Origin: Flavobacteriales bacterium | GTDB taxonomy: Bacteria > Bacteroidota > Bacteroidia > Flavobacteriales_D > Sanyastnellaceae | Direction: 5' to 3' | Length of the DNA stretch: 12,611 nt | Assembly: GCA_027488055.1 (NCBI GenBank) | Contig: JAIYCK010000060.1 | Span: 1 to 12,611, forward strand | In this document: positions 1 to 6,528 of the stretch, piece by piece | Numbering within the stretch: the stretch's first letter is position 1 | Layout: each line of letters begins with the position of its first letter | Position numbers and translations under genes: made by a program | Notes under the pieces: generated by a model | Told to the model about the DNA's origin: nothing | Database searches by the model: none | What the model saw: only the letters and a program-made list of their open reading frames with translations

Positions 1-671
1 CTGGGTTTTATGTCATCAGCTACACTAATATGCCCAGTATCTTGGTGGAATTAGGTTTTTTGACCAATAAAGACGAAGAAGACTTCTTACAGTCCAAGGA
101 CGGCAAAACCTACATGGCCTCAGCCATATTCAGGGCTTACAAAGACTACATGATCAAGAATCAGCCCGATCATAAGCCATTGGCTGGAGCCAAAGATCCA
201 GAAATAAAATCCGTACCATCCAAGCAGGCAGACTCATCCAACGATGCCACTGCTTCCAATGCAGCACAGAGTAATACAAATACCTCAAGAGGCAATGCCC
301 ACGCTAGTGGTCCCAGCAACGAGCAAGCCAAGCCAGCGGTGAAAGAAACGCCCAATCCAAGCAAAGCAGAGCCCATATGGAAGGAAGTGAAAACCGGTGT
401 GCGCTACCATGTGCAAATATTATCCTCGGCAAATCCCTTGCCCGCAGGAGATGCACAGTTCAAGCGGATTGGCAAAACCATTGAATACAAGCAAAACGGC
501 GTATATAAATATTTGGTAGGCACCACAGACAGCTACAAAGAGGCCAAACAAATGCAAGATCAAATGCGCGATAGAGGATTCAAAGATGCATTTATTGTAG
601 CCTTTGAAAACGAAAAACGCATAGATTTGAGCAAGGCCATTGCCCAAACCACGAATATCAAAAACGAATGA
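1..671 (+). CDS. N-acetylmuramoyl-L-alanine amidase (Amidase_3) with C-terminal SPOR domain, 5'-truncated
   Basis: This is the 3' part of a zinc amidase that cuts the bond between N-acetylmuramic acid and L-alanine in peptidoglycan. The reading frame is open from base 3, upstream of the ATG at 30, so the gene begins outside the window. The visible catalytic-domain end contains NMPSILVELGFLTN (codons 27-68), the signature around the catalytic Glu of Amidase_3; that Glu is at 48-50. The zinc-binding part lies upstream and is missing. A linker rich in Ser, Ala, Asn and Pro follows (about 170-380). After it comes a compact domain of about 80 residues (about 400-620, RYHVQILSS... to ...AFIV) that fits a SPOR fold, which binds denuded septal glycan. 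The enzyme is therefore probably periplasmic and active at division. The stop overlaps the next gene. The family call is strong, the SPOR call fairly strong. Confidence 0.88.
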   Translation, partial: GFYVISYTNMPSILVELGFLTNKDEEDFLQSKDGKTYMASAIFRAYKDYMIKNQPDHKPLAGAKDPEIKSVPSKQADSSNDATASNAAQSNTNTSRGNAHASGPSNEQAKPAVKETPNPSKAEPIWKEVKTGVRYHVQILSSANPLPAGDAQFKRIGKTIEYKQNGVYKYLVGTTDSYKEAKQMQDQMRDRGFKDAFIVAFENEKRIDLSKAIAQTTNIKNE

Positions 672-1705
672 AAGTCTCGAGAGAGTTTTTAATAGGCCTT
701 GTGGTCATAGTGAGTTTGACTCTTTTGTATATGGGAGTCAACTTTCTCAAAGGGGTTAACCTCTTCAGCAAGCAGCAAAAATACTATGCCGTGTATACCA
801 ATGCCGCTGGGCTGGTGGCTAGTAACCCTGTGATCCTAAATGGATTTAAAATCGGCATTGTTAAAGATGTTCACATGAACGAAAACGGGGACGGAACTAT
901 CATTGCCGAGGTTGTCATCAATGACGCCAACCTCAAAATTCCAGATGATACGCGCCTCGACATTTACGATGCTGACTTATTCGGAGGCAAAGCCATTCAG
1001 ATCGTATTGGGGAAATCACCCTCGATGGCGACTAACAAGGACACATTGAATTCGGCCATTTCGCTTGGCCTCACCGATGCCATCAAGCAGGAAATTGAAC
1101 CACTCAAATTAAAGACTAGTAAATTGTTTAGCGGTGTGGATTCTCTGCTCAATAGTTTGAATAATATACTTGGTGACAGCGATGCACAGAGCATTGGCGA
1201 CATCTTCAAAAGTTTGAAAACGACACTCACCAATTTGGAAGGCACGACAGCCAATATGAATTTAATCTTGGAGAATAACAACCCCAAGTTGGCTGCCATT
1301 TTTGACAACATCGAGAGCATCACTACCAATCTCAAGGACAACAACGAAACCTTGAGCGCTGCAATCAAGAATGCGAAAAACATTACGGATAGCATCGCAG
1401 CATTGAATCTCAGTAAGACTTTGGCCAATGTCAATGGCGCACTGACCGACTTCAACGCCATTCTGGCCAGTGTTAAAACAGGCCAAGGGACCTTGGGTAA
1501 ATTGATTACCTCAGACGCGTTGCATACAGAGCTCGTTGAGGCCTCCACCAGTTTGGATCTCCTGCTCAACGACATGCGTGTTCATCCCAAGCGTTATTTG
1601 AATTTCTCCTTAATCAACAAAAAAGACGATGCTGAATTCTCTAAGAAAGAATTGGAGCAAATCAATGAGGAGATTGAGAAGCTCTTGCTTGAGCAAAAGA
1701 AATAG
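668..1705 (+). CDS. MlaD/MCE-domain lipid-transport protein
   Basis: A 345-residue MCE protein, the substrate-binding ring subunit of Mla-type phospholipid transport between inner and outer membrane. Residues 8-27 form one N-terminal membrane anchor after a short charged start (MKVSREF). Residues about 38-116 are the MCE domain, with NGFKIGIVKDV and the LFGGKAIQIVLG strand typical of the family. Residues about 120-345 are rich in regularly spaced Leu, Asn and Thr and look like a long helical or coiled-coil tail, often seen in Bacteroidota MlaD homologues. The ATG at 668 overlaps the amidase stop (ATGA), so translation is probably coupled. No MlaE permease or MlaF ATPase is visible in the window; in this phylum they are often encoded elsewhere. 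The gene ends 20 bases before the convergent kinase gene. Confidence 0.9.
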   Translation: MKVSREFLIGLVVIVSLTLLYMGVNFLKGVNLFSKQQKYYAVYTNAAGLVASNPVILNGFKIGIVKDVHMNENGDGTIIAEVVINDANLKIPDDTRLDIYDADLFGGKAIQIVLGKSPSMATNKDTLNSAISLGLTDAIKQEIEPLKLKTSKLFSGVDSLLNSLNNILGDSDAQSIGDIFKSLKTTLTNLEGTTANMNLILENNNPKLAAIFDNIESITTNLKDNNETLSAAIKNAKNITDSIAALNLSKTLANVNGALTDFNAILASVKTGQGTLGKLITSDALHTELVEASTSLDLLLNDMRVHPKRYLNFSLINKKDDAEFSKKELEQINEEIEKLLLEQKK

Positions 1706-1725
1706 TACTTTGATGGAGCCGAGTC

Positions 1726-2130
1726 TCAATGCAATTTCACCTGAAACTTGGTGGCCATCTTCTCAATTTGCTCTTCGCTGACCTCATGCACATTGGAGCT
1801 TGAATGATATTTCTCCACGGCAGTCACATGCAATTGATATCCAAATTCCTTGGCTAAGTCCAGGTAGGGCTGCATTTCCCAGTCGTAAACGAAGGTGTTG
1901 TGCACGATAATGTGCGCACGTGCACTCGTCATGGCTGCTTGGACTCGATCAATGCATTGCTGATAGGCCAAATGATTCTCGTGAAATACGAATTCATAAT
2001 TCCCCTCTGTATCAGTGAAATAATCATCAATACTGCATACAACCGCATCCGGCAATAGTCCCAATACATTGGCCAAAGTTGTTTTTCCACAACCTGGAAG
2101 TCCACGAAGAAGTATGAGGTGCAATGACAT
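1726..2130 (-). CDS. Small P-loop ATPase/kinase, N4BP2L-like
   Basis: A 134-residue protein of the AAA_33 / NEDD4-binding-protein-2-like P-loop group, related to polynucleotide and small-molecule kinases. Walker A is GLPGCGKTT (residues 10-18, Lys16). SIDDYF at 34-39 matches the S-x-DDYF motif of N4BP2L proteins. IIVHNTF (74-80) and WEMQPYLDLAKEFGY (84-98) match the later motifs of that group. The ATG at 2130 is chosen because the P-loop follows immediately, as in relatives; the frame stays open upstream to 2334, but that extension resembles nothing known. The substrate is unknown, and it could phosphorylate RNA/DNA ends or a metabolite. No membrane segment or signal peptide is seen. It lies alone on the minus strand, convergent with the MCE gene and divergent from the Fe-S oxidoreductase gene, so it is probably its own transcription unit. 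Confidence 0.82.
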   Translation of the reverse strand: MSLHLILLRGLPGCGKTTLANVLGLLPDAVVCSIDDYFTDTEGNYEFVFHENHLAYQQCIDRVQAAMTSARAHIIVHNTFVYDWEMQPYLDLAKEFGYQLHVTAVEKYHSSSNVHEVSEEQIEKMATKFQVKLH

Positions 2131-2322
2131 GGAAGCGAAAATACAACCAATAGAGGGATTGCAGCAATATCGCGACAAACTGCAATTCGTGCCGGCATAT
2201 TGAGCGTAATTCATGCCCACTCCAAAGCGCTGTTGATCTCTCACAATTCGTATATTCGCGACATCAAGGTGAACCATTCCATTCTCGCGAATGTTGCCAT
2301 CTCGAATAGAATTTTGCCCGAT
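2131..2322. other. Divergent intergenic region with three TCGCGA words
   Basis: These 192 bases separate the kinase gene from the oxidoreductase gene and should hold promoters for both directions. TCGCGA occurs at 2170-2175, 2256-2261 and 2285-2290; I found it nowhere else in the window. The third copy sits in a small potential hairpin, CATTC-TCGC-GAATG (2280-2293). A one-mismatch -7-like word, GAATTTTG (2309-2316), precedes the oxidoreductase start at 2323 but has no well-spaced TTG upstream. Frames on both strands happen to be open here, and neither translation resembles a known protein. Confidence 0.4.
2136..2143 (-). promoter_or_regulatory. Possible Bacteroidota -7 promoter element for the P-loop kinase gene
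   Basis: On the minus strand this reads TATTTTCG, one mismatch from the Bacteroidota -7 consensus TAnnTTTG. A TTG occurs 21 bases further upstream (2165-2167 read on the minus strand), close to the usual -33 spacing. The element is only 5 bases from the start codon, which would give an almost leaderless message; that weakens the call. Confidence 0.3.
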
Positions 2323-3639
2323 ATGATCGCACAAATTATTTTTACCCTTTTAATTGCTACTGCATCTTTCCTCATTGCGAAAAGATTCAAGTTCGTCAAA
2401 AGAAATATTTTTCTTGGTCGAGATATTGTTCTCCAAGGAGATCCATCCCAGCGCTGGGGCACCATGCTTCGCGTTGCCCTTGGTCAAGGCAAAATGTTTA
2501 CCCGGCCATTCGCCGCTTTCATGCACTTGATACTGTATGCTGGCTTTGTCATCATTAATATCGAGGTTTTGGAGATCCTGATCGATGGCTTCTTTGGCAC
2601 ACACCGCGTTTTTGCAGGTCTAGGCGGGCTATATACTTTTTTGATTGCCACCTTCGAAATCCTAGCCTTTTTGGTTTTATTGGCCTGTGTGGTCTTTATT
2701 GTGCGACGCACCGCCGGTTCAATCAAACGCTTGGCCATGGCCGAGCTCAAAGGCTGGCCGCAAAACGACGCCATGATTATCCTGCTCACAGAAATTTTGC
2801 TCATGAGCGCATTTATCACGATGAATGCCTGCGATTACCAGCTCAATCAAATCATCATCAAAGATGGAACACATACGTATGTCTCAGATGCAGCTTTTCC
2901 CATTTCTTCGATTTGGTCGAATGTACTGAATGGCTCGTCAACAGAGGCATTGCATATGATCGAGCGGTTTTGTTGGTGGTTCCACATCATCGGCATCCTC
3001 GCGTTTATTGTTTACTTGAGTTACTCCAAGCATTTGCATATTCTTTTGGCCTTCCCCAATACCTACTACTCCAAATTAAAAGCTGCTGGCTCATTGAGCA
3101 ATCTGCAAAGCGTCACCAACGAAGTCAAATTGATGTTGGATCCAAGCGCCCAGGTTCCCCCTCCGCCCGATGGCCCGCAGCGTTTTGGTGTAAAGGATGT
3201 GCAAGATCTCTCGTGGATCAATCTAATGAATGCTTATAGCTGCACCGAATGTGGCCGCTGCACGAGTGAATGCCCAGCCAATCAAACAGGCAAATTGTTG
3301 TCGCCTCGCAAAATTATGATGGACACACGCGACCGAATGGAAGAAGTCGGCCGCTGCATGGATGCCAATCACGGAGTTTGGCAAGACGACGGTAAGTCCC
3401 TTTTGCGCGATTACATCAGCGAAGAAGAATTGTGGGCTTGTACCAGTTGCAATGCATGCACCGAGGCCTGTCCAATCAATATCAATCCACTCGAAATCAT
3501 CATTGATTTGCGAAGATATTTGATTATGGAAGAAAGCAAATCACCTGAGAGTATCACAGTGATGTTCAATAATATCGAAAACAACGGCGCACCATGGGCC
3601 ATGAGTGCCATGGACCGCGATCAATGGAGAAACAACTAA
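2323..3639 (+). CDS. Membrane (Fe-S) oxidoreductase: cytochrome-b-like membrane domain fused to a di-[4Fe-4S] ferredoxin domain
   Basis: A 438-residue inner-membrane electron-transfer protein. The N-terminal half has about five hydrophobic segments (roughly residues 1-19, 65-85, 100-127, 150-168, 218-240). Histidines H68, H221 and H237 lie in or beside them and are candidates for haem b ligands, as in NarI/HdrE-like domains. The C-terminal half carries two full CxxCxxCxxxCP motifs (C307, C310, C313, C317 and C373, C376, C379, C383), predicting two [4Fe-4S] clusters on the cytoplasmic side. The start is the ATG at 2323: the MIAQIIFTLLIATASF membrane segment and the following NIFLGRD match the N terminus remembered for Bacteroidota homologues. 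A TTG start at 2200 would add 41 unrelated residues. The CCG-domain protein at 4139-4930 is the likely partner, giving an HdrDE-like arrangement. Donor and acceptor are unknown. Confidence 0.87.
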   Translation: MIAQIIFTLLIATASFLIAKRFKFVKRNIFLGRDIVLQGDPSQRWGTMLRVALGQGKMFTRPFAAFMHLILYAGFVIINIEVLEILIDGFFGTHRVFAGLGGLYTFLIATFEILAFLVLLACVVFIVRRTAGSIKRLAMAELKGWPQNDAMIILLTEILLMSAFITMNACDYQLNQIIIKDGTHTYVSDAAFPISSIWSNVLNGSSTEALHMIERFCWWFHIIGILAFIVYLSYSKHLHILLAFPNTYYSKLKAAGSLSNLQSVTNEVKLMLDPSAQVPPPPDGPQRFGVKDVQDLSWINLMNAYSCTECGRCTSECPANQTGKLLSPRKIMMDTRDRMEEVGRCMDANHGVWQDDGKSLLRDYISEEELWACTSCNACTEACPININPLEIIIDLRRYLIMEESKSPESITVMFNNIENNGAPWAMSAMDRDQWRNN

Positions 3640-3706
3640 TACATATAGCAGTGGTGACTACGTCTAATGAACTACGCAGCGCTTCCCAATTAAAACAACA
3701 AAGAGG

Positions 3707-4126
3707 ATGGTAGACTTATTAGACGCACAAGAAGACGGCAAACGCATTTCACCCGTATTGCCTGAGCATATTAAGAATTTTTTAGTGGATATCGACGGCA
3801 CCGTAGGCGAAGACATCCCCAACGAAGAGCCCGAGCGCATGGAAGATGCTGCTGTCTACCCTGATGCCTTACAAAAATGCAATCAGTGGTACGATGAAGG
3901 CCATGTGATCTACTTCTTCACTTCACGCACTGAAGCGCACCGCGAGGTCACAGAACGGTGGTTGAAGAAAAGTGGCTTCAAATACCATGGAATTATCTTT
4001 GGCAAACCACGAGGCGGCAATTACCATTGGATCGATAACCACATGGTACGCGCCACGCGATTCGAAGGTAAATTCACAGACTTGGTGGAAAAAGAAATGA
4101 CGATACAAGTATTTAAAAACGAATAA
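3707..4126 (+). CDS. Small HAD-superfamily phosphatase-like protein
   Basis: A 139-residue soluble HAD hydrolase without an obvious cap domain. Motif I is FLVDIDGTVGED, with nucleophile D28 and acid/base D30. Motif II is FFTSRT (residues 70-75). The motif III Lys is probably K100 in GKPRGGNYHWIDN, and D110 in HWIDN would be the motif IV acid. HxxxTxxWL at 78-86 is typical of small HAD proteins that act on phosphorylated sugars, nucleotides or polynucleotide ends. Homologues in Bacteroidota are often labelled phosphoheptose isomerase; the motifs do not support that name, since SIS-domain features are absent. The substrate is unknown. It lies between the two redox genes, 67 bases after the first and 12 before the second. 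AAAGAGG touches its ATG directly, too close to serve as a normal ribosome binding site. Confidence 0.8.
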   Translation: MVDLLDAQEDGKRISPVLPEHIKNFLVDIDGTVGEDIPNEEPERMEDAAVYPDALQKCNQWYDEGHVIYFFTSRTEAHREVTERWLKKSGFKYHGIIFGKPRGGNYHWIDNHMVRATRFEGKFTDLVEKEMTIQVFKNE

Positions 4127-4138
4127 GCACTCATCCGA

Positions 4139-4930
4139 ATGAGCACTGAATTGAAAGTAAGAACCATGGCCGAATGTGTGGCCGCAGGCGAAGTCCCAGA
4201 AGTATTGTTCTGGGTTGGTTGTGCAGGTAGTTTCGACGACCGCGCAAAAAAAATCACCAAAGCCATTGCGCGCATCTTGCAGCATTGCAATGTATCCTTT
4301 GCCATCTTGGGACAAGAGGAAACGTGCACGGGTGATCCTGCCAAGCGCGCTGGAAATGAATTTTTATTTCAAATGATGGCCATGCAAAACATCCAGATTT
4401 TGCAGGGTTACGAGGTGAAAAAAATCGTGACCGGATGCCCCCACTGTTTTAATACCATCAAAAATGAATACCCCGAATTGGGCGGCCAGTTTGAGGTGTT
4501 GCATCATACCCAATTGATCAATCAATTGATGGCAGAAGGAAAAATCAGCATAGAAGGTGGTGCATTCAAGGGCAAAAAAATCACCTTCCATGATCCGTGT
4601 TACTTGGGCCGTGGCAATGGTGAATACGAGGCACCGCGCGAATTGATCCGCAAGCTCGATGCCGAATTGGTAGAAATGAAACGCAGCAAAGCCAATGGAC
4701 TTTGTTGCGGGGCAGGTGGAGCTCAAATGTTCAAAGAAGCCGAGAAAGGCCTCAAAGAAATCAATGTCGAACGCACTGAAGATGTATTAGAAACAGGCAG
4801 CAGCGTTGTTGCAGCGGGCTGTCCCTTTTGCAATACGATGATGACAGATGGTGTGAAACACTTTGAAAAAGAGCAAGAGATTGTGGTCAAAGACATCGCA
4901 GAATTGATCGTAGAGGCTGCGGACCTTTAA
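4139..4930 (+). CDS. CCG-domain (Fe-S) oxidoreductase subunit, heterodisulfide-reductase B/D-like
   Basis: A 263-residue protein with two cysteine-rich CCG domains (PF02754 type), the module that binds an unusual [4Fe-4S] cluster in HdrB, GlcF and LutA. Domain 1 has C28, C63 (EETCTGDPAKRAG, a single Cys where others have CC) and C100/C103 in CPHCFN. Domain 2 is complete: C154 in HDPCYLGR, C189-C190 in LCCGAGGAQMF, and C228/C231 in CPFCNTMMTDG. The CTGD form of domain 1 is usual in this subfamily. No membrane segment is seen, so it should dock on the ferredoxin half of the protein at 2323-3639. Together they would move electrons between the quinone pool or haem and an unidentified soluble substrate. 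The 12-base gap after the HAD gene argues for one transcript. Confidence 0.88.
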   Translation: MSTELKVRTMAECVAAGEVPEVLFWVGCAGSFDDRAKKITKAIARILQHCNVSFAILGQEETCTGDPAKRAGNEFLFQMMAMQNIQILQGYEVKKIVTGCPHCFNTIKNEYPELGGQFEVLHHTQLINQLMAEGKISIEGGAFKGKKITFHDPCYLGRGNGEYEAPRELIRKLDAELVEMKRSKANGLCCGAGGAQMFKEAEKGLKEINVERTEDVLETGSSVVAAGCPFCNTMMTDGVKHFEKEQEIVVKDIAELIVEAADL

Positions 4931-4970
4931 TCCATAATCATTCCTACCACCTATTACTGTTGTCATTATC

Positions 4971-5711
4971 ATGGCATGGAATCCCTATCGGGCATTCGAA
5001 CAAGACTATACAAAGTACACCGCGCAAGATCAATTGGTGTGGGCTACCCTTTTTGAACGTCAAATCAAATACCTGCACAACCACGCATGTGATTCCTATT
5101 TGAATGCCTTGGAGCACGTGGGCCTTCATCCGCATGCCATCCCTCGGATACATGATTTGAATGCACTACTCCAAAAAACCACTGGCTTTCAATTGAAAGT
5201 GGTTCCTGAAATTCAACCCAACGCGGTTTTCATGGAACACTTGGCCAACCGCACTTTTACCGCCACTGCTTGGCTCCGCTCGCTCGAATCGTTGGACTAT
5301 ATCAGTGAGCCCGACATGTTCCACGATGTGTTTGGCCATACGCCATTGCTCGCTGAACAGACATTTGCAAACTTTTTCCATCATTTTGGATTGCTCGGCC
5401 AAAAGTATATCGATCATCCTATAGCCATCGAACTTCTAGGCAGGGTCTATTGGTTCACTATTGAATTTGGATTGGTCCAAGAATCGGGACAAACAAAAAT
5501 ATATGGGGCCGGACTTATCTCATCGCATGGCGAGTCCAAGCATTGCTTTAGTAATTCCGTGGTGCATCAACCATTTGATATTGCGGCCATTATGGCGACG
5601 GAATACAACAACACCGTGATGCAGAACCATTACTTTGTTTTGCCTCATTTCGATAAACTACTAGAATCCTTGCCTGAGATGGAAAAGATTGTCCAAATGG
5701 CAATAAATTAG
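4971..5711 (+). CDS. phhA: Phenylalanine 4-monooxygenase
   Basis: A 246-residue iron- and tetrahydrobiopterin-dependent enzyme that hydroxylates phenylalanine to tyrosine. The three iron ligands are visible: H118 and H123 in PDMFHDVFGHTPLL, and E165 in YWFTIEFGL. YGAGLISSHGE (178-188) is the conserved active-site stretch. The protein is the catalytic core only, without the N-terminal ACT regulatory domain of animal enzymes, as expected in bacteria. No pterin-4a-carbinolamine dehydratase gene lies in the window, so cofactor recycling must be encoded elsewhere. It starts 40 bases after the CCG gene. The spacer holds TACTGTTG (4955-4962), one mismatch from the -7 consensus but only 8 bases before the ATG, so a separate promoter is possible but unproven. 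A tryptophan or tyrosine hydroxylase activity is less likely in this phylum. Confidence 0.93.
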   Translation: MAWNPYRAFEQDYTKYTAQDQLVWATLFERQIKYLHNHACDSYLNALEHVGLHPHAIPRIHDLNALLQKTTGFQLKVVPEIQPNAVFMEHLANRTFTATAWLRSLESLDYISEPDMFHDVFGHTPLLAEQTFANFFHHFGLLGQKYIDHPIAIELLGRVYWFTIEFGLVQESGQTKIYGAGLISSHGESKHCFSNSVVHQPFDIAAIMATEYNNTVMQNHYFVLPHFDKLLESLPEMEKIVQMAIN

Positions 5712-5753
5712 CAGCAAGTTTGATTTTTTAGAACCCTATTCTACATTAAGATT

Positions 5754-6500
5754 ATGAAATTACTCGAAGGCAAAGTGGCCATCATCACTGGCGCATCACG
5801 CGGCATTGGAAAAGGAATTGCAGAAAAGTTCATTTCCGAAGGAGCCACCGTCATTTTCACCTATGCTAGCAGCGATGAAAAGGCACGCGCATTGGAAGCT
5901 GAATTGGCTCATCAAGGCGGAGTAGCCAAAGGCTATAAGAGTGACGCTGCCGATTTCAATGCAGCCAATGAGCTCATCGAAACAGTGGTGAAAGATTTTG
6001 GAGGTGTAGATATCTTGGTGAATAATGCAGGCATCACCCGCGATAATTTGCTCATGCGCATGAGCGAAGAACATTGGGATGAAATCATGCGGGTCAACCT
6101 CAAATCGGTTTTCAACCTGACCAAAGCAGTGATCAAACCCATGCTAAAAGCCAAAAAAGGCTCAATCATCAACATGAGTTCGGTGGTAGGAGTAAAAGGC
6201 AATGCGGGACAAGCGAATTATGCCGCCTCCAAAGCAGGCATCATTGGATTTACAAAAAGTGTGGCTGCTGAATTGGGCTCGCGCAATATCCGCTGCAATA
6301 GCATCGCTCCCGGATTCATCGAAACCGAAATGACGGAGGTATTGAATCCAGAAGTCGTGCAACAATGGCGCGATTCCATCCCATTGCGCCGCGGTGGCTC
6401 CACCGAAGACGTAGCCAATGCAACCTTGTTTTTGGCCAGCGATATGAGCGCTTATATCACCGGACAAACCTTGCATGTTTGTGGTGGTATGCTCATGTGA
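5754..6500 (+). CDS. fabG: 3-oxoacyl-[acyl-carrier-protein] reductase (FabG)
   Basis: A 248-residue classical short-chain dehydrogenase that reduces beta-ketoacyl-ACP with NADPH in fatty acid elongation. TGASRGIG (12-19) is the cofactor motif and NNAG (90-93) follows. The full catalytic tetrad is present: N115, S143, Y156 and K160 (ANYAASK). The C terminus, ITGQTLHVCGGMLM, is the usual FabG ending, and length and motif spacing match the family closely. A start upstream of the ATG at 5754 is unlikely because MKLLEGKVAIITG is the expected N terminus. There is a 42-base gap after the hydroxylase gene and 28 bases before the VWA gene, so it may belong to the same long transcript. No other fatty acid synthesis genes are near, so the fabG name rests on sequence alone. 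Confidence 0.93.
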   Translation: MKLLEGKVAIITGASRGIGKGIAEKFISEGATVIFTYASSDEKARALEAELAHQGGVAKGYKSDAADFNAANELIETVVKDFGGVDILVNNAGITRDNLLMRMSEEHWDEIMRVNLKSVFNLTKAVIKPMLKAKKGSIINMSSVVGVKGNAGQANYAASKAGIIGFTKSVAAELGSRNIRCNSIAPGFIETEMTEVLNPEVVQQWRDSIPLRRGGSTEDVANATLFLASDMSAYITGQTLHVCGGMLM

Positions 6501-6528
6501 GTCATACATTCAATTTTAGTACAACCGA

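Noticed and set aside
997..1575. 192-codon minus-strand open frame inside the MCE gene
   Set aside because: It is a shadow of a well-supported MCE protein, and its translation has no recognisable domain.
2200..2322. Upstream extension of the Fe-S oxidoreductase gene from a TTG at 2200
   Set aside because: The added 41 residues resemble nothing, while the ATG at 2323 gives the N-terminal membrane segment expected for the family.
2131..2334. Upstream extension of the minus-strand kinase frame to 2334
   Set aside because: It would place 68 unrelated residues before the P-loop and overlap the oxidoreductase start; ATG 2130 fits relatives.
5754..6500. Idea that FabG, the hydroxylase and the VWA gene form a dedicated biosynthetic cluster
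   Set aside because: FabG and phenylalanine hydroxylase are ordinary stand-alone enzymes and no thiolation, ketosynthase or transport genes accompany them.
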